This document shows, piece by piece, positions 31,861-40,400 of a DNA stretch of 64,000 nucleotides. Within the stretch, counting starts at the first letter, position 1. Every line of letters begins with the position of its first letter. The stretch covers positions 115,393 to 179,392 of the forward strand of contig JAEZJZ010000078.1 of the NCBI GenBank assembly GCA_023436245.1, in the 5' to 3' direction. This DNA comes from Bacillota bacterium. GTDB lineage: Bacteria > Bacillota > UBA994 > UBA5500. Position numbers and translations under genes: made by a program. Under the pieces are notes generated by a model that made no database searches, was not told where the DNA came from, and saw only the letters and a list, made by a program, of their open reading frames with translations.

Positions 31861-32682
31861 TTAGTACCTGAATTTGAACTCGTCAATCCTGCCGCACTCA
31901 ATGTAGCCGATGTTCGTGTAGACGCGGTTGGAGATGGGGTTGCTGATGTCGGTGAAGAGTATTGGCGTCAGGCCGTCGTCCAGCACGTTTTGGCTGACTC
32001 CAGCCACCAGGGCACTGGCATAACCGTTACCACGCAGCTCAGGCGGGGTGTAGACGCTATTGATGCGAGCGTGGCGACAGGAGCGGTCCGAGATGAAGGT
32101 CATGGAGACCACTGAGTCACCCGTCTCCCATAGGAAGAGGTCTCCCGACCCAATGAGCCTCTCCGCATTTGCTAACTGGCTGTCGGACGTCACCGTCTTG
32201 CCGAAACCCCAGTAGATGAATCCAGCCAGGAACTCTGCGATGGTGCCGAGATGGCGCATCTCGGCTGAGATCATCCTGCCGTTGATCTGCCTTGGAGCAA
32301 CTACCTTCGGGCAGTGGAACGACTGCAGCCCCATGGCTAGATCATAACCGGCGCCAGTGAGTTGTGTGTACTTGTTCACGAACTGGCTGGCTACCTGTGG
32401 AGCGGCAGCAATGCCGGAGATTCTCGCTGCTTTGACTGACTCGCAGAGAGACTCGATGGCCCGCTGCTGCTCCCCTGGGCTCAGGGCATCCTCGAGCCAA
32501 AACCACATGGGCCAACCGGGATTGCACATAGCAATTGCTCTGACCGTGTTACCCTCCGTCCATTGTAGGGCTAGAACTTCTTGGCCCTTCAGTATCTTAT
32601 GGAAGAGGTTGAACTGCACCTCGTGGTCAACAAACGGTTGCTGCGACAGATCTATTGCCCGCGGTGAAACTGGTGTAAACAT
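31861..32682 (-). CDS. GNAT-family N-acetyltransferase, two-domain
   Basis: 273 aa from ATG 32682, with GGAGGG 6 bases upstream. The C-terminal half (about residues 130-273) is the GNAT fold: the acetyl-CoA binding motif is 'PPELRGNGYASALVAG', preceded by the beta-4 strand 'INSVYT' and followed by 'LFTDISNPISNRVYTNIGY'. The N-terminal half (about 1-125) is a divergent GNAT-like domain without the P-loop, as in many tandem GNATs of Firmicutes. Substrate unknown. Its promoter region carries short direct repeats at 32719-32775. Confidence 0.88.
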   Translation of the reverse strand: MFTPVSPRAIDLSQQPFVDHEVQFNLFHKILKGQEVLALQWTEGNTVRAIAMCNPGWPMWFWLEDALSPGEQQRAIESLCESVKAARISGIAAAPQVASQFVNKYTQLTGAGYDLAMGLQSFHCPKVVAPRQINGRMISAEMRHLGTIAEFLAGFIYWGFGKTVTSDSQLANAERLIGSGDLFLWETGDSVVSMTFISDRSCRHARINSVYTPPELRGNGYASALVAGVSQNVLDDGLTPILFTDISNPISNRVYTNIGYIECGRIDEFKFRY

Positions 32683-32718
32683 GATTACCCTCCTTCACTA
32701 ATAGGGATTCGACAAGGA

Positions 32719-32775
32719 TAATGTCGCTGATGTCACCTACATCATTTACGTCGCTAATGTCGCTAATCATGCTTC
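32719..32775. repeat. Degenerate 9-base direct repeats upstream of GNAT gene
   Basis: Consecutive 9-mers read AATGTCGCT, GATGTCACC, TACATCATT, TACGTCGCT, AATGTCGCT, AATCATGCT; three share the core TGTCGCT or CGTCGCT. On the minus strand an inverted repeat TGATGT-n5-ACATCA is present. It lies 40-90 bases before the acetyltransferase start, the place for an operator. Confidence 0.45.
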
Positions 32776-32946
32776 ATCACCACCTACGAGGTATTTCCGC
32801 TATTGTACGTCGGATGGGTAAATGCGTCAATCCTCCAAGTGCAGACCCGCGACCCCCAGATGAATCAGTAACTCTGGCTGCCCCAGTTCCCCGCGCAACT
32901 CCTCGGGACTTGACGCCTGCCACTAGTCACCCACCTTGCTAAGTGG

Positions 32947-32995
32947 TATAATGGCACTCCCCGCTGATCAGACACCAGAGTTTCAGCGGGTTTTC
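32947..32995 (+). promoter_or_regulatory. TATAAT box followed at once by an intrinsic terminator hairpin
   Basis: A perfect TATAAT (32947-32952) is followed by CCCGCTGA (32960-32967), a 15-base loop, TCAGCGGG (32983-32990) and TTTTCTTTG. No consensus -35 lies 16-18 bases upstream. The hairpin is 30 bases before the ABC operon start. It could be a plain terminator of upstream read-through or an attenuator; the order promoter-terminator-gene favours attenuation but does not prove it. The stretch 32776-32940 shows no supported gene. Confidence 0.5.
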
Positions 32996-33021
32996 TTTGC
33001 GCATTTCCAGGGGAGGAGGGA

Positions 33022-33804
33022 GTGGATCTGTTGATTTACTGGCTATTAGCGGTCAAGACCTACAGGCGCAGCCTACAATACCGAGCGGCGCACCTAGTCA
33101 ACACCCTTGGCAGTGCCATTTTCGGGTACATCATGATCTACATCTGGCTGGCGGCCGCCGGCCCGGCCGGAGGCGTGGGGGCTTACAGCACCCGCCAACT
33201 TGTACTCTGGGCCGCGTTCGGGCAGGTTCTCTACAACTTCACGGCCTGGTCATCAGGCCTGAACATCCAGTTGTCCGTGCGTAGTGGAGACGTCAGTCTG
33301 GAGCTACTGCGTCCGATCGATTTCTTCAGTTATGTGATCAGCCGAGAAGCGGGGGAGCATGTTTACGCGTTGCTCTATCGTTCGGGTCCGCTGCTTGCCC
33401 TCTACGCGATAACAGTAGGGTACGTCATCCCGCCATTGTCCTCGTTGTTGCTGCTGGTACTCAGCTTGGCGCTAGGACTTTATGTCGCCCTCTGCCTGGG
33501 CTACCTGGAGGGAATGGCCAGTTTCTGGACCACAGACATTCGTTGGGCCTCATACTTCAACCTGGTCTTCCTCACGGCTGCTTCCGGAATTCAGATGCCG
33601 GTTGATCTGCTGCCTGGCCTGCTTGGGCGCGCATTGCCCTATCTTCCCTGGTCAGCCATAGCCCACTATCCCAATCGCATTTACCTTGGCCTGCAAGGCG
33701 TTACCGCTCTCCTCCTTCCGGCTCTTTGGGCCGTGCTGTTGACCGTTCTCTGTCGGGAGCTAACCGACCTGGCACGGCGGCGTTTGGAGGTGCAAGGCGG
33801 ATGA
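33022..33804 (+). CDS. ABC-2 type permease, COG4587-like
   Basis: 260-aa membrane protein with about six hydrophobic segments. The start is probably GTG 33022, right after GGGGAGGAGGG, but TTG 33031 has better spacing. The N-terminus ('LAVKTYRRSLQYRAAH') and the 'GDVSLELLRPIDFF' loop match the ABC-2 family permeases of the three-gene system COG4587/COG3694/COG4586. It is the first gene of the operon: the second permease overlaps by 4 bases (ATGA) and the ATPase follows. These exporters have no agreed substrate; drug, lantibiotic or lipid roles have been proposed for related systems. Confidence 0.85.
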   Translation: MDLLIYWLLAVKTYRRSLQYRAAHLVNTLGSAIFGYIMIYIWLAAAGPAGGVGAYSTRQLVLWAAFGQVLYNFTAWSSGLNIQLSVRSGDVSLELLRPIDFFSYVISREAGEHVYALLYRSGPLLALYAITVGYVIPPLSSLLLLVLSLALGLYVALCLGYLEGMASFWTTDIRWASYFNLVFLTAASGIQMPVDLLPGLLGRALPYLPWSAIAHYPNRIYLGLQGVTALLLPALWAVLLTVLCRELTDLARRRLEVQGG

Positions 33805-34592
33805 ACGGCGCGCTCCGGCTCTATCGCCGACTACTCAGTGCTAGTTGGCGCGCGGTGCTGCAGTACAGATTCAGCTTTTTGATCTCGATGTTCTTCCAAA
33901 CTCTATTGACTGTCTCCGACTTTCTGGTTGTATTGACCATTCTCTATCGGACTAGGGCAATCGGCGGATGGAGCGCGGCTCAGGTCGGAGTGATCTATGG
34001 AGTGACCAGTATCGCCTGTGCTATTTACCGGGTGCTCGGTTGCGAGTTGCATAACTTCCAGAATTACATCATCCGCGGGGAATACGATGGCATTCTGCTT
34101 AGGCCGTGGCCAAGTTTGCTGGTGCTCTTGGGCAGAAGGGTTGAGTTCTTTCGCTTGGGCGGCGTTCTGCAAGGACTGGTGGCTCTGCTGATTTCGCTAC
34201 ACTACCTGGGCGGGCCGCGCGTCTTTGGCTGGCTGTATGCCTACCTGCTTGTTCTTCCTCTCTGTGGAGCTCTGATCTTCTTCAGCATCAGCATCGCCAC
34301 AGCTGCCTGTGCTTTCTGGTTTGGCCGGGTGCGCGACTTGCAGACTCTCACCTTCTACGCAGCGAACTATGCGGCCACATACCCCACCAGCATCTATCCC
34401 GGTTGGTTACGCGGTTTACTCGCCTTGGTTCCAGTTTCCTTTATCGGATATGTTCCGGCCAAGTTCGCACTGGGGTTAGGGGGTTCAGTCTGGTACCTAG
34501 TTCTTCCCTGGTTAGTTGCCGGTCTTGTCTTGGCGTTATCCCTGAGCTTGTGGCGGGCGGGCGAGGCTTCCTACCATAGCAGCGGTAGCTGA
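33801..34592 (+). CDS. ABC-2 type permease, COG3694-like
   Basis: 263 aa from ATG 33801; the frame is open upstream within the previous gene, but this start overlaps its stop and is preceded by GGAGG. About six membrane segments are present. The 'YIIRGEYDGILLRPWPSLL' loop parallels the 'GDVSLELLRP' loop of its partner permease, showing that the two are diverged copies that probably form a heterodimeric channel. The ending 'SLWRAGEASYHSSGS' resembles other members. The ATPase starts 13 bases later. Confidence 0.85.
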   Translation: MNGALRLYRRLLSASWRAVLQYRFSFLISMFFQTLLTVSDFLVVLTILYRTRAIGGWSAAQVGVIYGVTSIACAIYRVLGCELHNFQNYIIRGEYDGILLRPWPSLLVLLGRRVEFFRLGGVLQGLVALLISLHYLGGPRVFGWLYAYLLVLPLCGALIFFSISIATAACAFWFGRVRDLQTLTFYAANYAATYPTSIYPGWLRGLLALVPVSFIGYVPAKFALGLGGSVWYLVLPWLVAGLVLALSLSLWRAGEASYHSSGS

Positions 34593-34605
34593 GGAGGGTT
34601 AAGCA

Positions 34606-35571
34606 TTGATAAGTGTAAAGGGGTTACGCAAAGATTTCTTCGTGCCAGAGACACTACCTGGCCCATTTGGTGTCGTGCGCAGTCTGCTCAGCCATAAAGG
34701 TCGAACCGTGAAGGCAGTGGACGACGTCAGCTTTCAGATAGCCCAGGGCGAGTTTGTGGGGTATATCGGACCAAACGGTGCCGGAAAATCAACCACGATC
34801 AAGATGCTGACCGGGATACTGCACCCTACGTCCGGCACCGTCAGTGTACTTGGACGTAGCCCGCAGCGGCAGCGATTGCAGGTTGTCGGCGAGATCGGCG
34901 TGGTCTTTGGCCAGCGCAGCCAATTATGGTGGGATTTACCTCTCTGCGAGTCATTTGAGCTGCTGGCGGCCATGTATCAGGTCCCCGGCGACCGCTATCG
35001 GGAGATGACCAGGGTCTTCGACGACTTGCTGGAACTGGGGTACTTCTGGCACACGCCGGTGCGCAAGCTATCTCTCGGGCAGCGCATGCGCGGCGAAATT
35101 GCTGCAGCCTTGTTGCATGAACCAAAGATCCTTTTCCTGGATGAACCGACCATCGGCCTGGATGTGGTCGCCAAGCAGGCTATCCGCGAGTTTCTGCAGT
35201 CGATCAACCAGCAGGGGGTGACAGTGTTGCTGACTACCCATGACCTGCGGGACATAGAGCGCCTCTGCCGTCGGGTGATCGTGATTAACGACGGCAGAAT
35301 CCTTCTCGATGGCAGCATTGAGCAGCTGTATGCCCAAATAGGCGCGGAAAGCGTGCTGATTGTCGACTTTCTGCAGCCAGCGAACCAAGACGACCCGAAG
35401 ACAAACGGAATGCGGCTCACGTGGGAAAACCCCAGTAGGGCGGTTGTCCGTTTTGATCGTTCGCGCCACACTGCGAACGAGTTGCTCTGCCTGATGGCTG
35501 AGCTCGGCCAGATTCGTGATCTGCACATCGTTGAACCCGACATTGAGAGTTCTGTCGCTCGATTGTTCTAG
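34606..35571 (+). CDS. ABC transporter ATP-binding protein, COG4586-like
   Basis: 321 aa from TTG 34606, behind GAGGAGGG. It has Walker A 'GPNGAGKSTT', Q-loop 'GQRSQLWW', signature 'LSLGQRMRGEI', Walker B 'ILFLDEPTIGLD' and the switch His in 'LLTTHDLRDIE'. The longer N-terminus (before the ABC core, 'DFFVPETLPGPFGVV') and the C-terminal regulatory part after about residue 240 are usual for the COG4586 branch. It powers the two permeases encoded directly upstream. The operon has one probable control element at 32947-32995. Confidence 0.93.
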   Translation: MISVKGLRKDFFVPETLPGPFGVVRSLLSHKGRTVKAVDDVSFQIAQGEFVGYIGPNGAGKSTTIKMLTGILHPTSGTVSVLGRSPQRQRLQVVGEIGVVFGQRSQLWWDLPLCESFELLAAMYQVPGDRYREMTRVFDDLLELGYFWHTPVRKLSLGQRMRGEIAAALLHEPKILFLDEPTIGLDVVAKQAIREFLQSINQQGVTVLLTTHDLRDIERLCRRVIVINDGRILLDGSIEQLYAQIGAESVLIVDFLQPANQDDPKTNGMRLTWENPSRAVVRFDRSRHTANELLCLMAELGQIRDLHIVEPDIESSVARLF

Positions 35572-35716
35572 CCTCCACATTCGCACCGCTGCTTTCAGTG
35601 CAATTGGACAGCAAAAGCTTTTTCATGCTCGCCTTCAGGCAGGAGAAGAACTCCGATAGTGGAAACAATAACGGGGAACAACTTTCAGTAACTTACAAAA
35701 GGAGGAAGTCGCAGTA

Positions 35717-37135
35717 ATGAAGGAGACGGTTCTCAACTGGCTCAGTCAGCATGCTGACGAACTGACCAAACTCAGCGACGAGATTTGGGAACACGCAGAG
35801 GCTGGTTTTTTGGAATCGCAATCGGCGGCTGCTCAGATCGCAGTGCTGGAGAAGTATGGCTTTCAGGTGGAGCGGGGCGTCGCTGGCATGCCTACCGCCT
35901 TTGTGGCTAGCTACGGCAGCGGCCACCCGGTAATTGGCTTGCTCGGCGAGTACGATGCCTTGCCCGGCCTTTCGCAGAAGGTGCATCATCAGAAGGAGGC
36001 AGCTCGGCCCGGGGCTCCCGGACATGGGTGTGGACACAATCTGCTCGGCACAGCCGCCCTGGCTGGTGCGATTGCCACTCGAACGGCGATGGAGCAGCAG
36101 GGTTTGTCGGGCACCATCCGCTACTATGGCTGCCCAGCCGAAGAGTTGCTCGCTGGCAAAGTATACATGGTGCGCGAGGGCCTGTTCCAAGATGTGGACA
36201 TCTCCATGACCTGGCACCCGTTTGCCGTGAATGCAGTCACTTCCGACAGCTCACAGGCCATGAACTCCATAATGTTCAACTTCCATGGCCGCACCTCTCA
36301 TGCTGCCGGGGATCCCGAAAATGGGCGCAGCGCTCTGGATGCAGTGGAGTTGATGAACGTGGGGGCAAATTACTTGCGTGAGCACGTGAACACGGACGTG
36401 CGGATGCACTATGTGATCACCGACGGCGGCGGCGAGCCAAACGTGGTGCCGGCTCACGCTCAGGTTTGGTACTATGTGCGCGCCCCTCGCCGAGAGCAGG
36501 TGGAAGAAGTGTACGCCAGACTGCAGAAGATCGCCGAAGGTGCCGCCCTGATGACTGAGACGACCTTCGACATCACCTTCCTCACTGGCTGCTATAACAC
36601 CATTCAGAACGATGTGATCGGTCGCGTTCTGCTCGAATCTCTGCAAGAGGTGGGTGTGCCAAAGTGGGATGACGCAGATCAGCAGTTTGCCAAGCAGATT
36701 GTGGCGGGGTATCAGACTGGTCACTATGAGCAAACGATCAGCCGCTTCCGTAAGGAGTTCGGCGTCGACCTGTCCGGCAAGTACCTAAACGACGTGATCG
36801 TCTCCCACACGGACAAGACCAAAGTCAGTGCAGGATCGACTGATGTCGGAGACGTCAGTTGGGTCGTGCCGACGGCGCAGTTCAACGTCGCCAGCAGCGT
36901 GATCGGCACTCCTGGGCACTCCTGGCAGTTCTGCGCCGCCTCAGGTATGAGCATCGGTCACAAAGGAATGCTGGTGGCTGCGCGCGTGTTCGCCCTGGCT
37001 AGCCTGCGCTTCCTTTCCGACTGCGAGTTGGTCACTGCCGCCAAGGCAGCCTTCGCTGAGGACGTGAAGGGTACTCCGTATGTCAGCCCGTTGCCAGCTG
37101 GTCAGGAGCCTCCTCTCAATCAGTTGAAGCACTAG
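35717..37135 (+). CDS. M20-family amidohydrolase, AbgB-like
   Basis: 472 aa from ATG 35717, with AAAGGAGG about 11 bases upstream. Metal-binding motifs include 'GHGCGHNLLG', 'YGCPAEE' and 'HGRTSHAAGDPENGRSALD' (dimerisation-domain start). The late 'GTPGHSWQF' and 'SIGHKGM' are typical of AbgB, the catalytic subunit of p-aminobenzoyl-glutamate hydrolase, rather than of general IAA-amino-acid hydrolases. No AbgA partner or AbgT transporter is in view, so the substrate is uncertain: a folate breakdown product or another N-acyl/aryl amino acid. It is cytoplasmic, with no signal sequence. A structured terminator follows. Confidence 0.88.
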   Translation: MKETVLNWLSQHADELTKLSDEIWEHAEAGFLESQSAAAQIAVLEKYGFQVERGVAGMPTAFVASYGSGHPVIGLLGEYDALPGLSQKVHHQKEAARPGAPGHGCGHNLLGTAALAGAIATRTAMEQQGLSGTIRYYGCPAEELLAGKVYMVREGLFQDVDISMTWHPFAVNAVTSDSSQAMNSIMFNFHGRTSHAAGDPENGRSALDAVELMNVGANYLREHVNTDVRMHYVITDGGGEPNVVPAHAQVWYYVRAPRREQVEEVYARLQKIAEGAALMTETTFDITFLTGCYNTIQNDVIGRVLLESLQEVGVPKWDDADQQFAKQIVAGYQTGHYEQTISRFRKEFGVDLSGKYLNDVIVSHTDKTKVSAGSTDVGDVSWVVPTAQFNVASSVIGTPGHSWQFCAASGMSIGHKGMLVAARVFALASLRFLSDCELVTAAKAAFAEDVKGTPYVSPLPAGQEPPLNQLKH

Positions 37136-37162
37136 CCAGTTCACTATCTGATCTGACTTAGG

Positions 37163-37206
37163 AAAGGCGTGTCTCCCACGTTACGCGTGGCGAGTCACGC
37201 CTTTTT
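37163..37206 (+). terminator. Structured terminator element, copy 1
   Basis: Outer stem AAAGGCGTG (37163-37171)/CACGCCTTT (37196-37204) and inner stem CTC-CCACG/CGTGG-c-GAG around TTACG, followed by TTC. A second copy with paired sequence changes ends the giant-gene operon at 52383. Confidence 0.8.
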
Positions 37207-37485
37207 CGTCGACAAGGCTGGTGCATCCGGTTGGAACTGCCAGCTCAGCACTAAGGCATGCGTCATGGCAGGTTTTCTTGTGACTCCGGCCCTGAGAATT
37301 GATCAGAGAAGCCAGCTGAGATTCCAAAAACTATCCTTTTGAACGGGGCGTTTTTAGAAAATTCAATTCTATAATGTTATAGTCTATAGGGATGGCAATC
37401 ATTCGGACTGAGCTAATGGAGATGCATGCGGCAGTAGCATTGCTGTGGAATAGGTTCACCTACGCTGTGGGAGGGGGAACTCAGA
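37207..37485. promoter_or_regulatory. Leader region of the giant surface-protein operon
   Basis: About 280 bases without a gene. An AT-rich patch holds the perfect -10 TATAAT (37370-37375) inside the palindrome CTATAATGTTATAG (37369-37382); no good -35 at 17 bases was found, so an activator or alternative sigma may be needed. GGGAGGGGG (37469-37477) is the ribosome site of the next gene. Confidence 0.5.
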
Positions 37486-40400
37486 GTGATCTTTGGCAGA
37501 CGTGACCTGAAGAAGGATGCTTTGCTGTACCTAATGCTGTTTTTTGCAATGCTGAGTATTCTTGTGGCTATAGGCTGCGTTCAGCCGGCGCTGGCTAGCC
37601 CATTTGTCGGCGGGGACGGCACGCCAGAATCTCCCTATCAGATCTCCGCTCCCGAACAGTTGAGTAGTGTGCGGGACGCTGCCTACTTGGACAAGAGTTT
37701 TGTGTTAATCAACGACCTAGACTTATCGGATATGGAAAGTTGGGCACCGATAGGCACGGCAGAAGCGCCATTCACAGGCACATTTGATGGCCGTCTTTTC
37801 TGCATTAGTTTGCCACCGATAGGCTCTGTTGCGATTGGCATAGAGGGCATAGACGCTTTGGAAGTTGACCAAAACCATGATGACGTCGGCCTGTTTGGAG
37901 TTAGCCAAGGTGTAATCAAAGATCTAGAGGTGGATATTTTTTCCTGCATCAACGGGACAGACAACGTAGGAGCTATTGTCGGACACAACCAGGGCGTAAT
38001 TACCAGCAGCGTTGCTGCTATCGGGAGTTCAGTACAGGGCACTAGCAATGTTGGCGGGTTGGCTGGTAGGAACGACGGCACAATCAGCAACTGCTACGCT
38101 CTTCTGGATGCAGACTTAACTGGAGGCCAGAACGTCGGCGGTCTGGTGGGTGCTGTGGGGTCGGAAGGCTCCGTCGTAAACAGTTTTGTACTCAGTAGTT
38201 CGGGTTCCATTAGCGGCGAGAACAATGTCGGCGGCTTGGCGGGACTCCTGGAAAGTGGCTGCAGCGTTCATTGCACTTATGCGGCAGTGCAGGTGGCAGG
38301 ACCCAGCAATGTTGGCGGGCTAGTTGGCACAAACAGCGGGGGAACTGTATCTGCTTCTTACTACGACACGGATGTGGCTGAGCAGAGCGACACCGGGAAG
38401 GGTATGCCGAAGACAACAGCGGATATGCAGGCGCAGGAGACCTTCGACGGTTGGGACTTCGCAGAGGTTTGGCGCTTTCCGCTGGACCACAGTTGGATGA
38501 CTCCATATCCGTCCTTACGCATAAACCTTCCTGCTTCGGCTGTTCAAGCACTAACCCCAGAAGACGAGGCTGTCGGAGTCGGCATAGACGCGGCACTTAG
38601 CGTCGAGTTTGACCGCAATGTCTATGTCAATGATGCTAAAGGCATCCGAGTAGAACATGAAGATGATGAGTCGGGTCAAATCCAGGAGCTGACTGGAGTA
38701 ACTGCCGAGGTGACAGGTGGCGACACTGTACTGATCAACCATCCTGACTTCACATATGGCACCACCTACTTTGTCACCATCTCGGAAAACTCACTGATTG
38801 GCTACAGCAACTACGCGTGGGACACGGGGAATGAGGAAGTAACCTGGAGCTTTGCTGTAAGCGGAGCAGGCTTTTCTGACTTTGGTTTTGCTGAGCAAGT
38901 CAGCGAGCCTACTTTAGATCCTGTGGGCGGAACTATCGCTGTGGTGGTAAGATACGGCACAGATCTCTCCAACTTGGTTGCCAATTTCGCTGTGCCTGCC
39001 TCTGTGCAGTCGGTGCAAGTCGCCGGCGTAGATCAGGTGAGCGGCGAGACCGCAAATGATTTCAGCCAGTCGGAGATATCCCCGGTCACCTACACAGTAG
39101 GGGCGAAGGACGGCACCAGCAAAGACTTCAAGGTTACGGTTGCCGCTGCCCCGGATCAGTCGGGCTTTGGGCTGGCCTTGGCGGAAGCCGGCGACAAAAT
39201 ACACGGAGAGACTTTTGCCATCAACATCTCTGACGCTAAAGATGTCTACGGCGCGGGTTTGGCTGGCGACTATGCTGTCACCATAACCAGCGACCAAGCT
39301 GACGGTGCGGTATTCAGCGGATCGGCGCACTTCACCAACGGCACGGCTGCTGTCAGCATCAGCTTGGAAACAGTGGTAACGCATGACCTAACGGTGCGAG
39401 TGGACGGCGTGACGAACAGCCGGAGTCTTGCAGTCAGCGTGATCGCGGAACCGGCCCCTCGTCCGCAAACGCTGACCCCGTTAGCCGGTGGTGCGTCAAT
39501 GGATTTGGATCAGCCGGTCAGCGTTGAGTTTGACCGCGACATCACCGTCAAAGCTCTGAGCGGCATCAAGATAGAGTACGTCGCTGACGGCACGACGCAG
39601 CTATTGGGCGGGGTCAGCGGCACCCTCAACGGACGCACTTTGACCCTTACGCATGACCAGTTCACCCAGAACACCGTTTACAGGGTGACTATTCCGTCGG
39701 AGGCCGTGCAGAACTCTGATGACATAGGCAACGCCGCCGTCACGTGGGAGTTCACAGTCTTGCCCGCCGGCTATTTCGCCGGCGGCAGCGGCACCGAACA
39801 GGATCCTTTCCTAGTCGCCTCGGCAGAACAACTAAATAACGTGCGCGAACTCAGGCGTCTGCACTATCGGCTGATCAATGATCTAGATCTGTCAGGCTAT
39901 GCGAACTGGGATCCAATCGGCGATTTTGCGCAACCATTCACTGGTGCTTTCGATGGAGACTATCATCTGATCAGCAATCTCAATATTGACCGCGCTGGCG
40001 AAGACTATGTCGGATTGTTTGGTCACAGTCTTGGCGGTGTGATCAAGAATCTGTCTGTGGCGGGCAATGTGTCTGGCAGTAGTTATGTGGGCATCTTGGT
40101 CGGCTCCAACTATACGATGGAGATCTATGGCGGGCGCACGCTGGTCGCAACTATCAACGATTGTTCCGTATCGGGAGAGGTGCAGGGCACTAGTCATGTT
40201 GGCGGCTTGGCGGGCCAAAGCTACGGTCAGGTTGCCAATAGCTTCTCAGCAGCTACCGTTAGCGGGGGCAGCGATGTGGGTGGTTTGGCAGGGCGCTTAA
40301 TGGAGTACTCAATGGTCAACAGCTATGCGACCGGCGCAGTTGCCGGGGCTAATCGAGTGGGTGGCCTGCTGGGGTCAATCCAAAGCGGTGCCGAGGTCAA

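Noticed and set aside
32721..32942. 73-codon open frame starting in the 9-base repeats
   Set aside because: Its sequence is the translation of the repeats (Met-Ser-Leu runs) followed by Pro/Arg-rich noise, and no ribosome site precedes it.
32910..32952. TTGACG as -35 partner of the TATAAT box at 32947
   Set aside because: The spacing is 31 bases, far from the 16-18 needed.
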